DNA of 64,000 bases from Thermopetrobacter sp. TC1 (GCF_000746275.1 NZ_KN050831.1:8792-72791); one strand, 5' to 3'. Numbered from the stretch's first letter, positions 37,542 through 46,821 are shown. The notes: generated by a model not told the origin, from the sequence alone. Translations and numbers: made by a program.

Positions 37542-38204
37542 TCAAGAAGCGGAATGGGAATGGGCATGCTCGTGGCGCCATTCCGCCAGGGCCTGCTTGA
37601 GAATGCGCGTGGCCGAATGGGTGAACAGCGCCGCCATGGCCAGCGCCACCACGAGATCCGGCCAGGGCGTGCCCGTCAGCCACACCAGCCCCGCCGCCGC
37701 CATCACCGCCACATTGCCCACCGCGTCATTGCGCGAACACAGCCAGACAGAACGCACATTGGCATCGCCATCCTTGTAGCGCATCAGGAGCAGCACCGAG
37801 AGGAGATTGGCCGAAAGCGCCAGAAAACCGATAGCGCCCATGACCGGCGCCTGCGGCGTGTTCAGCACGAAGAAGCTGTAAAGCGTGGAGCCGGCCACCC
37901 ACAGCCCCATGAGAAACAGGGACAGCCCCTTGAACAGGGCGGCGGTGGAACGCACCTTCAGCGACTTGCCGATCACCGCCAGCGAAATGCCATAGGTGAG
38001 CGTATCGCCCAGAAAATCAAGCGCATCGGCCTGCAGCGCCCGCGAACCGGCCAGGGCGCCCCCCACCAGCTCCACCAGAAACATCAGCCCGTTGATGGCA
38101 ATCACCAGCCACAGGCGGCGCCGGTATTCCGCGGATGTGCCATCGAATGTGACATTCCCGCCGCAGCCGCATCCGCCGCCGGAGGTGGAACACTGATCCG
38201 CCAT
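37542..38204 (-). CDS. Cation diffusion facilitator-type metal efflux protein
   Basis: The 220-residue protein has a Cys/Gly-rich N-terminus (CSTSGGGCGCGG), six predicted helices and a His-rich end (HEHAHSHSAS). It stops just after helix 6, lacking the usual cytosolic dimer domain. At the transport site helix 2 reads ADALDFLGD where zinc CDFs have HxxxD (giving DxxxD), and helix 5 reads NDAVGN (DxxxN). Substrate is therefore uncertain. It is divergent from a MerR regulator and its promoter has the MerR-type long spacer, so expression is probably metal-induced. Confidence 0.85.
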   Translation of the reverse strand: MADQCSTSGGGCGCGGNVTFDGTSAEYRRRLWLVIAINGLMFLVELVGGALAGSRALQADALDFLGDTLTYGISLAVIGKSLKVRSTAALFKGLSLFLMGLWVAGSTLYSFFVLNTPQAPVMGAIGFLALSANLLSVLLLMRYKDGDANVRSVWLCSRNDAVGNVAVMAAAGLVWLTGTPWPDLVVALAMAALFTHSATRILKQALAEWRHEHAHSHSAS

Positions 38205-38277
38205 GCCTGTTCTCCGTTATGATCCCGTTCGTCTCTCATGATGAAAAAAGGCGCCGCCCTGCGGCGAGTAGATACAG

Positions 38278-38308
38278 ATCCTAAGGGTTACAAAAGCTGT
38301 AGGGTCAA
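38278..38308 (-). promoter_or_regulatory. MerR-controlled promoter of the efflux gene
   Basis: On the minus strand TTGACC (38303-38308) and TAGGAT (38278-38283) are separated by exactly 19 bp, the long spacing that MerR proteins correct by DNA distortion. The spacer contains an inverted repeat around TTACA-N5-TGTAG. The promoter drives the CDF gene, with its start codon at 38204. Confidence 0.82.
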
Positions 38309-38377
38309 GAGGCAGCGTTTCCGCATTTCGGACTTCTGTGATAAGAGATCATTTTAGAAAACAAGGACAATCCGGCC

Positions 38378-38845
38378 ATGGCAAGCTATACGGTCACGCA
38401 GCTGGCCAAATCTGTGGGCATCTCGCCCCAGCTCGTGCGCTGGTATGAAAAGGAAAGGCTGCTGCCTGCAGCGGCGCGTTCGGCCAAGGGCTATCGCCTT
38501 TTCGACGAACACGCCCGCAAGCGCCTGGAATTTATCCGCCACGCCCGCGCCCTTGACTTCAGCCTGGATGACATTCGCGCCCTTTTGTCCCTCATTGACG
38601 ATCCCGACGCGCCCTGCGCAAAGGCCGATGCCCTTGCCCGCCGCGTGCGGAATAAGGTGCGCGAAAAGATTGCGGGGCTTCAGGCGCTGGATGAGGAGCT
38701 CTCCCGCATGATTGCGGAATGCCCCTCTCAATCCGTGCGCACCTGCCGCGTGCTCGAAATCCTTGCCGATCATGGCCAGTGCCTGCATGCAGAACACCCT
38801 GACGTGCGCGAGGACTTTCCGCCCCGCAAACGCAGAAAGGCCTGA
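38378..38845 (+). CDS. MerR-family metal-responsive regulator
   Basis: The 155-residue protein has the MerR winged helix (YTVTQLAKSVGISPQLVRWYEKERLL, then GYRLFDEHARKRLEFIRHAR) and the dimer helix (KVREKIAGLQALDEELSRMI). Metal-binding cysteines sit at DAPCAKAD, ECPSQS, RTCRVLE and GQCLH. It most resembles the divalent-metal branch (ZntR/CadR/PbrR). Adjacent divergent CDF and the 19-bp spacer promoter make it the likely local activator. Confidence 0.9.
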   Translation: MASYTVTQLAKSVGISPQLVRWYEKERLLPAAARSAKGYRLFDEHARKRLEFIRHARALDFSLDDIRALLSLIDDPDAPCAKADALARRVRNKVREKIAGLQALDEELSRMIAECPSQSVRTCRVLEILADHGQCLHAEHPDVREDFPPRKRRKA

Positions 38846-38907
38846 GCATCCCCCTGCCCTGCCGGGGCGATCCCCATCCTGCTGAGAACGGTCCGGGCTC
38901 AACCGGC

Positions 38908-39864
38908 TCAGGATGTTCCCTGCTGTGCCTGTGCACGCGCCCGCAGGCGCGCAAAGTCCACATCGGCGTTATGCGAGGAGCGGGTCAGCGGACTTGCCGC
39001 CACCATGAGAAAGCCCTTGGCCTCCGCCGCCGCCTTCAGCTCGGCGAATTCCTCCGGCGTGTAGAACCGGGCCACCGGCGCATGCTTGGGCGTGGGCTGC
39101 AGATATTGCCCGATGGTGACGAACTGCACCCCGGCGCAGCGCATGTCATCCAGCACCTGCATGATCTGCTGGCGGGTCTCGCCCAGGCCCACCATCAGGC
39201 CGGACTTGGTGAACACTTCAGGCGCCAGCTCCCGCGCCCGTTCTAAAAGCCGCAAGGAATGATAATAGCGCGCCCCCGGCCGGATGGTGGGATAAAGCCC
39301 CGGCACCGTCTCCAGATTGTGGTTGAACACATCCGGCCCCGCCGCCAGCACCTTCTCCAGCGCGCCGGGCTTGTTGCGGAAATCGGGGGTGAGCACCTCA
39401 ATACTGGTCTCGGGCGATGTCCGGCGGATTGCGCGGATGACCGCCGCGAACTGCCCTGCCCCGCCATCATCAAGATCGTCGCGATCCACAGAGGTGATCA
39501 CGGCGTGCTTCAGGCCCATTTTGGCAACCGCCTCGGCCACACGCGCAGGCTCGCCGGGATCGACCGGATCCGGCCTGCCCGTTGCCACGTTGCAGAAGGC
39601 ACAGCCGCGCGTGCAGATCTCGCCGAGGATCATGAAGGTGGCGTGGCGCCGGGCCCAGCATTCACCGATATTGGGACAGGCCGCCTCCTCGCAGACGGTG
39701 GCCAGCCCGCCCTCGCGCACGATGCGGCGCGTTTCGGCATAGTCGGCCGATACCGGCGCCTTCACCCTGATCCACGCCGGCTTGCGCGCCACCGGATTGT
39801 CCGGCCGGTGCGCCTTCTCCGGATGCCGCGCCCGCCCCCTGCCCTGTTCATACACCGTGACCAT
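38908..39864 (-). CDS. lipA: Lipoyl synthase
   Basis: The 318-residue radical-SAM enzyme has the auxiliary cluster motif [13 protein letters not shown], the radical-SAM motif [10 protein letters not shown] and the C-terminal RSSHNAD. It inserts two sulfurs into octanoyl-E2/GcvH. The start at 39864 begins [11 protein letters not shown]. It is a single gene, convergent with the MerR gene. Confidence 0.96.
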   Translation of the reverse strand: MVTVYEQGRGRARHPEKAHRPDNPVARKPAWIRVKAPVSADYAETRRIVREGGLATVCEEAACPNIGECWARRHATFMILGEICTRGCAFCNVATGRPDPVDPGEPARVAEAVAKMGLKHAVITSVDRDDLDDGGAGQFAAVIRAIRRTSPETSIEVLTPDFRNKPGALEKVLAAGPDVFNHNLETVPGLYPTIRPGARYYHSLRLLERARELAPEVFTKSGLMVGLGETRQQIMQVLDDMRCAGVQFVTIGQYLQPTPKHAPVARFYTPEEFAELKAAAEAKGFLMVAASPLTRSSHNADVDFARLRARAQAQQGTS

Positions 39865-40114
39865 GAACGACGATCCGTTTCGTTTCCAGATCCTTTTCGC
39901 GAAAAACCAGATCAAGCCGATGGGCCATATGCTGTTTCGTCTGTTTAGCCCTCACAAGAACAAGAAGCAAAAGAGAAAGCCGCACCTTTCACACACGGGA
40001 ATGAGATGCGAACCATGGCGGCCTGGACCGATCCCCGTCTTTGCTTCAGGTAAACCAAGAGGTGCCGTGTGCATAAAAGCTGGTCAGCCCCTGCCTGATC
40101 AGGTCATGCCGGGC

Positions 40115-41323
40115 TCAGGTTATGCCGGCCGCATCCAGGGCCTGGGCGATATCGGCGATAAGATCCTCCACATCCTCAAGGCCCACAGAGAGCCGCACCA
40201 TCCCTTCGCCGATCCCCTGCGCGGCCCGTTCTTCCTCGGAAAGAGCGCTGTGGGTCGTGCTGGCCGGATGGGTGATCAGGCTTTTGGCATCGCCGAGATT
40301 GTTGGAAATGTCGATGAGCTTCAGGGCGTTCATGAAACGGAAGGCCTGCGCCCTGCCTTCCGGCAGCGTGAAAGCAATTAGCGAACCGAAGCCCGCCATC
40401 TGCCGCCGCGCCAGGGCATGGCCGGGATCATCGGGCAACCCCGGATAGCGCACGTTTTCCGCCCCCAGCCGCTCGGCAAGGAAGGCGGCGATAGCGCCAG
40501 CACTTTCGCTCATGCTGCGCACGCGCACCGGCAGCGTCTCCAGCCCCTTGAGCAGCACCCAGGCATTGAAGGGAGAAAGCGCCGCTCCCGTATGCCGCAG
40601 GAAGGGCTGCACATGATCATCGATGAACGCGCGCGAGCCGAGAACGGCACCGCCCAGCACTCGCCCCTGCCCGTCGATGTGCTTGGTGGCGGAATAAACG
40701 ACCACATCCGCCCCCAGCGCCAGCGGCTTTTGCAAAACCGGCGTGGCAAAGACGTTATCGACGATCAAGAGCGCCCCATGCGCATGCGCAATTTCGGCAA
40801 TAGCGGCAATATCCATCACATCCAGCGTCGGATTGGCCGGACTTTCCAGAATGAAGGCACGCGTCTGCTGCCGCACCGCCTTGCGCCAGGCGTTCAGGTC
40901 CCGTCCGTCCACGAAGGTGTGGGTAATGCCGAAGCGGGAAAGCGGTCCGGTTATGATGCGGTTGACCGAGCCGAACACCTGCCGCGCCGCCACGAGATGA
41001 TCCCCTGCGGAGAGATGCGCGGCCAGTGCCGCAAACACCGCCGCCATGCCCGAAGCGGTCGCCATGCAGGCCTCCGCCTCTTCCAGCGCGGCCAGTCGCT
41101 CCTCGAACATGCGCACGGTGGGATTGGCATAGCGGGAATAGACATAGCCCTCCGCCTCGCCGGCAAAGCGCGCCGCCGCCTCCTGAGCCGTTTCATAGAC
41201 GAAGCCCGATGTGAGATAGAGCGCCTCCGCCGTCTCGCCATGTTCGGAACGGGCAAGGCCTGCGCGCACCGCCCGCGTTTGTGGCCGCCAGTCCGGCAGC
41301 GCCGTTTCCTTCTTTTCCGCCAT
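40115..41323 (-). CDS. metZ: O-succinylhomoserine sulfhydrylase (Cys/Met PLP family)
   Basis: The 402-residue PLP enzyme has TSGFVYETAQEAAARF, YSRYANPTV, ASGMAAVFAAL, LESPANPTLDV and the PLP lysine in YSATKHIDGQGRVLGG, then HPASTTHSAL. The GQGR after the lysine fits MetZ and not MetB/MetC. It makes homocysteine directly from sulfide, feeding the methionine cycle served by metF. The start at 41323 follows AGGGTGGAACGC. The upstream frame is unlikely because it contains the promoter. Confidence 0.92.
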   Translation of the reverse strand: MAEKKETALPDWRPQTRAVRAGLARSEHGETAEALYLTSGFVYETAQEAAARFAGEAEGYVYSRYANPTVRMFEERLAALEEAEACMATASGMAAVFAALAAHLSAGDHLVAARQVFGSVNRIITGPLSRFGITHTFVDGRDLNAWRKAVRQQTRAFILESPANPTLDVMDIAAIAEIAHAHGALLIVDNVFATPVLQKPLALGADVVVYSATKHIDGQGRVLGGAVLGSRAFIDDHVQPFLRHTGAALSPFNAWVLLKGLETLPVRVRSMSESAGAIAAFLAERLGAENVRYPGLPDDPGHALARRQMAGFGSLIAFTLPEGRAQAFRFMNALKLIDISNNLGDAKSLITHPASTTHSALSEEERAAQGIGEGMVRLSVGLEDVEDLIADIAQALDAAGIT

Positions 41324-41357
41324 GCGTTCCACCCTGATCATGGGAATTTTTGGGCGA

Positions 41358-41386
41358 ACGATGTCGGTGATGACGACCTCTGTCAA
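41358..41386 (-). promoter_or_regulatory. metZ promoter
   Basis: On the minus strand TTGACA (41381-41386), 17 bp and CATCGT (41358-41363) make a good sigma-70-like promoter 35-60 bp before the start codon. I saw no SAM-II riboswitch in the short leader. Confidence 0.6.
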
Positions 41387-41509
41387 GCGCCGCATGCGCG
41401 CGCCGATCCTGATCTCCTGATTTGATGTGCAAACAAGGCTTGTTTTTCGGGCGGACAGGCAGGCCGGCACGATGCTGCAACCGGCTTGAACGGATCACGG
41501 ACCGCTGTT

Positions 41510-42268
41510 TCAACGCCGCCTGAGTTCGCGCAAGAGGATATCGCGGGCGAGATTGATCTGCCTGGCCAGCCAGGCGGAGCCGCCCATGTCCGGGTGCGCC
41601 ACCTTCATCAGCCGCCGGTGCGCGGCGCGGATCTCCTCTTCTGTGGTCTTCGGCCCCAGCCCCAGGATCTCGCGCGCCCTCTCCGGCGTCATGCGGGCAT
41701 CGTCATCATCGTCTTCCGCGGCATCCGCGCCCCGCGTCGTGCCGCCTGCCGCGCCATGGCCTGCATCAAATCCGGGCCGCTCTCGCGCCAGCCATGCCTC
41801 CAGAAGCTTCAGCGACTGATCCCCGGCCCGCGCACATTCCTCATGCAGAACCTTGAGTTCCGCATCGGAAAGATCCGACAGCCAGCGCCCGGCAAAGGTG
41901 CCGGCGAGCACCTCGCCATCCATGCGGCCGGATGCATGATCCAGCTCCATGCGCAGCATTGTCGTGCGCACTTCCGAGCGGCGCCCGCCCCTGCTGCCGC
42001 CCTGACTACCAGCACCGCTGTCCGGCCCGCCCCAGGGCCACCAGCCCCGTTGCCATGCGGAAAAGGCATAGGCAATGAGCGGCAGGCCCACTTCTCCCAG
42101 CCCGCGCGCGGTCAGGAAAATGCCGAGGGCCACACTGCCCGCCAGCAGTAGAAGCCGCCCGCCACGGCGCAACAGCCTGGCCAACCGCTCAGGCGGCGTG
42201 TTCAGGAACCACTTCAGCGCCAGCCACGCCAGCAACAGCAGCAGGATGAATGGCAAGATGCGCAGCAT
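41510..42268 (-). CDS. Membrane protein with C-terminal J domain
   Basis: The 252-residue protein has one or two N-terminal helices (LPFILLLLLAWLALKWFL and RLLLLAGSVALGIFLTARGL), a Gly/Ser linker, an Asp-rich stretch and a C-terminal J domain: TPERAREILGLGPKTTEEEI, then RLMKVAHPDMGGS with the HPD motif that stimulates DnaK. It resembles the membrane-anchored DnaJ-like proteins of alphaproteobacteria. It lies 26 bp after the vWA-like gene on the same strand. Confidence 0.87.
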   Translation of the reverse strand: MLRILPFILLLLLAWLALKWFLNTPPERLARLLRRGGRLLLLAGSVALGIFLTARGLGEVGLPLIAYAFSAWQRGWWPWGGPDSGAGSQGGSRGGRRSEVRTTMLRMELDHASGRMDGEVLAGTFAGRWLSDLSDAELKVLHEECARAGDQSLKLLEAWLARERPGFDAGHGAAGGTTRGADAAEDDDDDARMTPERAREILGLGPKTTEEEIRAAHRRLMKVAHPDMGGSAWLARQINLARDILLRELRRR

Positions 42269-42294
42269 GGGGGTGTTATAGCATGATGGTGCAG

Positions 42295-43014
42295 CTACCG
42301 CCTCAGGTTCTCAAGCAACAGCCGCGCCCCTCTGTCAGTGCGCTGTTCAAGGGCTACAAGCCCGCCTGCGGCAAAGGTGCCGATGGCCGAGAGTAGCTCC
42401 TTGAGCTGTGCAGCGGAGCCTTCATCAAAGCGGCAGTGCGCCCCGCCGGTGATGCGCGCAATTTCCGAGAACGCCGCGGCAGCGACGGGATCATACCCTT
42501 CCTGAAACATGAACACCGGCACTCCCAAAAGCGCAATCTCGCCCGCCTTCTGCGCCAGTTCGTCCATGTTTTCCTCGCAGGCATCGCCAATATGCACCGC
42601 CGCAGCCACGCGCCGCTGTTCCGCCTGCTTGCGGATATGGCCAAGAACGCGGCCGATCTGGGTATATCCGCCGCGACAGTCGATGCGGCTCATCAGATCT
42701 GCCAGCCGCCGCGGATCCTCCACCCAGCGCGATGCCCGGCACTCGTTGAACCCGCGGTAATAGACCAGCTGCACGGAAAGCCCGCCCAGCTCCGCCGCCG
42801 CATGGAACATCTCCGCCTGCAAGTGCTGGGCCTTGTCCCAGGTGGGCTGCCGGCTCATGGTGGCATCCAGAGAGAAGATGAGTCGCCCGCGCCTGCCGCC
42901 TGCATGCGCCGGTTTCGGCATGCGCTGCACCTGCTCCAGAAATTGCGCCACCTCATCCGCGCTGGAAATGGCAGGCGCTTGCGGTTCTTGTCTGATGGGC
43001 GGTTTTCTGGTCAT
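42295..43014 (-). CDS. vWA-fold cytosolic protein
   Basis: The 239-residue protein has a vWA-like Rossmann domain: RLIFSLDATMSRQPTWDKAQ (DxTxS for the first MIDAS element), CRGGYTQIGRVLGHI (Thr) and AVHIGDACEENMDEL (Asp). There is no signal or membrane segment. It probably shares a transcript with the J-domain gene, suggesting joint action in protein assembly, which is inference. Starts at 43035 and 43059 are also open; 43014 was picked as the first family-like Met. Confidence 0.72.
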   Translation of the reverse strand: MTRKPPIRQEPQAPAISSADEVAQFLEQVQRMPKPAHAGGRRGRLIFSLDATMSRQPTWDKAQHLQAEMFHAAAELGGLSVQLVYYRGFNECRASRWVEDPRRLADLMSRIDCRGGYTQIGRVLGHIRKQAEQRRVAAAVHIGDACEENMDELAQKAGEIALLGVPVFMFQEGYDPVAAAAFSEIARITGGAHCRFDEGSAAQLKELLSAIGTFAAGGLVALEQRTDRGARLLLENLRR

Positions 43015-43087
43015 GGTGTAGCGCTTTTCCCGATCCATTCCTTGTGCACTATACCGCATTTACGCACGTCACAGGGAGGTATGCCGC

Positions 43088-43945
43088 ATGAAAACCCTGA
43101 AAATCGCCCGCACGACGGATGAACTGCGCCTGCATGCCGATGCCTGGCGTGCCCTGAAACACACCATCGCGCTTGTGCCCACCATGGGCGCGCTGCATGA
43201 GGGGCATCTCTCCCTTGTCGAGACCGCCCGCCGCCATGCGGACGTGGTCATCGTCTCCGTTTTCGTCAATCCCACGCAGTTCGCCGCCGGCGAGGATTAT
43301 GACACCTATCCGCGCGACCTTGACGGCGATGCCGAGAAGCTGCGCGCCGCCGGCGTTGATCTCATGTATGCGCCGAGCGTGGAGGAGATGTATCCGCAAG
43401 GCTTTGCCACCACCGTGCATGTGGAAGGCCCGGCAAAGGCCGGTCTGGAGGATGCCTTCCGCCCCACCCATTTCGATGGCGTGGCCACGGTCGTTGCCAA
43501 GCTGCTCATCCAGTCGGGCTGTCATGTCGCCGTCTTTGGCGAAAAGGATTATCAGCAGCTTCTCGTCATCAAGCAGCTGGTGCGGGATCTTGATCTGCCG
43601 GTGAAGATCGTCCCTGCCCCCACCATGCGCGAGGCGGACGGACTGGCCATGTCCTCGCGCAATGCCTATCTGTCCAGGGCCGATCGCGAGCGGGCCGCCG
43701 TTCTCTACCGCGCGCTCACAGAAGCGGCCGCCGCGATCAGGAACGGCGCGTCCCTGTCCGAAGCCTGCCGGAAGGGCCGGGACATGATCGAGAACGCCGG
43801 CCTCATCGTTGATTATTTCGAGGCCCGCAACGCCGAAACGCTCGCGCCCGTTGAGGATGCCACACAAGAGCCCTTGCGCCTGCTCGTCGCCGCCCGCTTG
43901 GGCCAGGTGCGCCTGATCGACAACATCGCCGTTCACGAAACGTGA
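43088..43945 (+). CDS. panC: Pantothenate synthetase
   Basis: The 285-residue enzyme has PTMGALHEGHLSLV, VSVFVNPTQFAAGEDYDTYPR, VFGEKDYQQLLVIKQLV and MSSRNAYLS, all PanC motifs. It condenses pantoate and beta-alanine with ATP. The end of the gene abuts the CDI island: sequence matching cdiA begins within 20 bp of the stop. Confidence 0.96.
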   Translation: MKTLKIARTTDELRLHADAWRALKHTIALVPTMGALHEGHLSLVETARRHADVVIVSVFVNPTQFAAGEDYDTYPRDLDGDAEKLRAAGVDLMYAPSVEEMYPQGFATTVHVEGPAKAGLEDAFRPTHFDGVATVVAKLLIQSGCHVAVFGEKDYQQLLVIKQLVRDLDLPVKIVPAPTMREADGLAMSSRNAYLSRADRERAAVLYRALTEAAAAIRNGASLSEACRKGRDMIENAGLIVDYFEARNAETLAPVEDATQEPLRLLVAARLGQVRLIDNIAVHET

Positions 43946-43962
43946 GGGCTAACCAAGCGCCG

Positions 43963-44301
43963 GCAATGCGCAAGGTGATGTCGCCCTGCGCCAGAAGCAC
44001 ACCGCCCTTCGCCTCAAGATCACGCCCGGCCCGCAGATCGATCGTCCCGCCTTCAGCTGCAAGGCCGGAATGCCGGGTGATTGCGCGCGCCTTTGACGTG
44101 CGGGATGAATGCAGCGGTGGCGACGAAAGGCAAAACGAAATTATGCGTCAGCGCATGAGCCCATGGAGCCCGGGCGTTTCGAATGCCGGATCAGATTCTG
44201 GACGGCTTGCCGCTGTGACCTGACAGTTTCCGGACAGAGGCCTTGCTAGAGCTTTCATGCTCGGCCAGCCTCTGTTGCCTCGCCCGCATCCTGCGGAACA
44301 T
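43963..44301 (-). pseudogene. cdiA remnant at the distal end of the CDI island
   Basis: On the minus strand 43963-44036 matches cdiA at 52009-52086 (encoding DLEAKGGVLLAQGDITLRIAG), then the match stops abruptly beside panC. The upstream side (44037-44301) matches the 48782-49048 spacer. A one-base deletion relative to the other copies (CCGCCTTCAG against CCGCCCTTCAG) breaks the frame. It looks like the leftover of a deleted module. Confidence 0.7.
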
Positions 44302-44460
44302 TCACAGATCGCCAACGGGATCCTCATCCTTGAGGATTTTTTCGAGAAACTCGCCGAAGCTTTCCGCCACCACCCTTTCGCCAATTTCAGGTCCTATAGC
44401 GATAACGCGCCCGGCATGCTCAGGCGAGCAATCGAGATAAAAATATATTTCCATTCCGTC
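44037..44460. repeat. CDI module-junction repeat, copy 1
   Basis: About 425 bp nearly identical to 48782-49208. It covers the 3' part of a SUKH immunity gene, the spacer beyond it and the first bases of a following cdiA fragment. The core GATCGATCGT is shared with cdiA itself (52087-52096). Confidence 0.85.
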
Positions 44461-44736
44461 ATCTGAAATGGGAAGGAGATTCTCTTCCAAGAATTCCTTA
44501 AACCCACTTGAACAATTTGCTACATGCGAAAACATAGGAGGTTCATTTTCATCTTCATGCTCAAATACCCCTGCAATGTCATATTTATGAACCGCCAGCG
44601 CGCCATATTCTTTAAGAAATTCCCGATATTCACTTGGGAATTTCACGCCCAATTCCTCCTCCGCTGCCCGTATTTGCTCTTCGGAAGCCGGTCCAGCCAC
44701 ATAGGCTGAATCGAATTCGTAAAGCTTCTTTATCAT
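44302..44736 (-). CDS. SUKH (SMI1/KNR4) family immunity protein, no adjacent toxin partner
   Basis: The 144-residue protein has the SUKH pattern: AYVAGPASEEQIRAAEEELG, KFPSEYREFLKEYGALAV and then FYLDCSPEHAGRVIAIGPEI. The last ~45 residues are almost identical to CdiI (49049-49498), while the middle differs and is AT-rich. It follows the HNH-module immunity gene but its own toxin is not beside it, so it is either a second immunity gene for that module or an orphan kept after toxin loss. The start at 44736 begins MIKKLYEFDSA; the longer frame upstream has no family similarity. Confidence 0.83.
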   Translation of the reverse strand: MIKKLYEFDSAYVAGPASEEQIRAAEEELGVKFPSEYREFLKEYGALAVHKYDIAGVFEHEDENEPPMFSHVANCSSGFKEFLEENLLPISDDGMEIYFYLDCSPEHAGRVIAIGPEIGERVVAESFGEFLEKILKDEDPVGDL

Positions 44737-44800
44737 TACAATACCATTTATTTGCAGAAGATCTCCTAAAAATATTACTTTTATTACTTTTATTTTATTT

Positions 44801-45175
44801 TTATGGAAGCGGATTCCTTTGTGCCCGTGCCGCCAACGAAATTTCCTTTTCAAGTTGGAGGCTTCCACCCTTATAAGTACAACGGACAATATCTCCTATT
44901 CGGAAATTTGGAATTAGCCTCAAAAATTCGCTTAATACATATAATTGTTTATCGGAGTTCAAAACCTGAATTCCTTTCTCCTCCATTCTTTCCAGTAAAT
45001 CCATGGGTGAAAGTTCAACCCCTGTATAGACAACCATGCCAAACTGTCTTGGCTTTGCGCCTGGAACTGTAACAAATATGATACCGTCTTCCGCCCAAAG
45101 AGGCATCAACCAACTCTGTTCATATTGCCATTTATCTCCATCATGAAGGACCGATTTCAGCATTTTTTTTGTCAT
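44801..45175 (-). CDS. Predicted immunity protein for the HNH toxin module
   Basis: The 124-residue protein is not recognised by family. Its ATG overlaps the toxin stop (ATGA at 45172-45175), the typical coupling of CdiA-CT and CdiI. It has a beta-rich look (EDGIIFVTVPGAKPRQFGMV) and a basic end. Codon use is AT-rich compared with the backbone. Function is inferred from position only. Confidence 0.7.
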   Translation of the reverse strand: MTKKMLKSVLHDGDKWQYEQSWLMPLWAEDGIIFVTVPGAKPRQFGMVVYTGVELSPMDLLERMEEKGIQVLNSDKQLYVLSEFLRLIPNFRIGDIVRCTYKGGSLQLEKEISLAARAQRNPLP

Positions 45176-46821
45176 TTTGGATTCCTCCACGGGCTGTAAA
45201 TAGTATGCCACTCACGATGAGTTTTAATATCAAGAAGCCTCATGTTAAGCGGGCTATCTTCTCCACCAATCGACAAAGGCTTGATGTGATCCACTTCATA
45301 TCCCGGGGAGACCTTACCCTTTATCAGCCATTGATTCATCCATTTAGGCGCCTTTCCACTGGCCGCCAATTGACGCAAGAAGAATTTTTTCGCGGCTCTG
45401 TTGCGTTGTGCGGCTGTTTTGATGGAATGTATCCTCTTGTATTCCTCCCATGCCTTCGCCGTCTCTTCTCGACTAGCATAAAATCCTTTAGTAGATGATT
45501 GAAATCGATTCCAAGAACGCACATCGTCCCCCAACACAAAGCGCAGGAAGGCCTGATCGCGCTCGGCCTTGCTCAAATGGGCGACTTCCGGGAGCTTGTC
45601 GAATGCAGCGCGGGAGAGCCCTTTCAGTTTGCCTGCCTTGGCCAGCCGAAGCAGCTTCAGCTCCTTGGAGAGCGCATCCCCGGCCCCCGGAACAATGCCG
45701 GCAACCGCTGCCACCCACATCACCGGGTCGCCCGATTTCCACGCCTCGTAAAAGGCCTTGATATCGCCAATCACCGGCGTGACATCGAGCGCAAAGTCCC
45801 CGATCGTCTTCGCGTTGTCCTTCAGCTTCTCACGTTGCACGCAACTGGCTTCAAGGCCGGGGCAAACCTCTTGCAGATGGTGGTTGTAGCGGAACATGGC
45901 GACGGCGCGACGGAAGTCCGCCGTCTGGATCAGATTCAGGTTGTCACGCAGCCAGGGATGAAGCGGGGCATTCTTGTTGAATTCCTCCGCCGTCTCCACC
46001 GCCTGGGCAATACGCAGGAGATGTTCCGCCACACAGAGATTATCGAGCCCGCACGCCTTGAGTTCTTGGCTATGCCGTTTTGATAGCGCCTGATAGAATT
46101 GAAATAGACTGGCCTTGCATTTGATATCTTTTTTGCACGCCTTCAGATCGCGTTCGAATTTTCTGATCTCTTCATGCGTCAGGTAATTGTTGAAGGCGGC
46201 GGAGCGGGCGATGGTGGCGCCCTGGTTCACGTCTTCGGCATCGCCGCCGGCGAGCAGGGCGGCCGCCCCGCCGATGAGCTGGCTGACGGCATCGAGCGTG
46301 CGCGGATCAAGCCCGGAGAACAGCCCAGCATTGGCCGCCATGGCCGAGGACAGCGCGGCCGCCGCCCCCGCCTCGAATGTGCCGCCCATGGCCTTCGCCG
46401 CCAGGCCGCCGGCCAGCGCATGGGCGATCATGTTCATCACCGGAAGATCCGGGCCCCCGGCGCCGTCGGTGAGATCCCCGATCACTCCCTGCACCGCGCC
46501 CAGAACCTGGCCCACACCCACGGCGCGCAAGGAATTCAGCAGGGTCTTGTCAAAGCGCCCGCCCTCGATGACGGTGCTGATGGCGGCGCGGAAGGTGGCT
46601 TCCATCACCTGGCGAGGAAGATCGGCGACGATGGAGCCGAGCAGGCCCGCCCCATTGCCGCCAAGGCCGAGGTTGAGCCCCAAGTCGGCGAACATGCTGG
46701 CGTCCAAGCCGGCGGTGAGACCGGCGGTGAACAGGGTGGTGGCCAGGGATTTGAGGGCGTCGGAGGAGGTCAGTTCCTTGAGGGCCTTGCCGATGTCGCC
46801 CTTGTTGTTGGCCAGGGCCAC
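45172..46821 (-). CDS. Orphan CdiA C-terminal module with HNH nuclease tip
   Basis: This 549-codon frame lacks signal peptide, TPS and repeat regions. Its first ~225 codons (46160-46832) match the main cdiA (50600-51272) up to the NNYLTHEE motif, with an in-frame TAG a few codons before the GTG start. Next comes a diverged six-cysteine domain (CGLDNLC, CPGLEASC), then the conserved PVIGDIKAFYEAWKSGDPV and LPEVAHLSKAERDQAF segments. The tip is a classic HNH nuclease (GYEVDHIKPLSIGG, then N..L..H..WH). It probably is not translated on its own but could recombine onto cdiA. Confidence 0.85.
   Translation of the reverse strand: MALANNKGDIGKALKELTSSDALKSLATTLFTAGLTAGLDASMFADLGLNLGLGGNGAGLLGSIVADLPRQVMEATFRAAISTVIEGGRFDKTLLNSLRAVGVGQVLGAVQGVIGDLTDGAGGPDLPVMNMIAHALAGGLAAKAMGGTFEAGAAAALSSAMAANAGLFSGLDPRTLDAVSQLIGGAAALLAGGDAEDVNQGATIARSAAFNNYLTHEEIRKFERDLKACKKDIKCKASLFQFYQALSKRHSQELKACGLDNLCVAEHLLRIAQAVETAEEFNKNAPLHPWLRDNLNLIQTADFRRAVAMFRYNHHLQEVCPGLEASCVQREKLKDNAKTIGDFALDVTPVIGDIKAFYEAWKSGDPVMWVAAVAGIVPGAGDALSKELKLLRLAKAGKLKGLSRAAFDKLPEVAHLSKAERDQAFLRFVLGDDVRSWNRFQSSTKGFYASREETAKAWEEYKRIHSIKTAAQRNRAAKKFFLRQLAASGKAPKWMNQWLIKGKVSPGYEVDHIKPLSIGGEDSPLNMRLLDIKTHREWHTIYSPWRNPK

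Noticed and set aside
41324..41500. SAM-II riboswitch before metZ
   Set aside because: A good TTGACA-17-CATCGT promoter puts the transcript start too close to the gene for a riboswitch and no conserved SAM-II core was seen.
44302..44889. Longer version of the SUKH gene starting at 44889
   Set aside because: The extra 51 residues would overlap the preceding immunity gene and lack SUKH similarity; the ATG at 44736 fits the family start.
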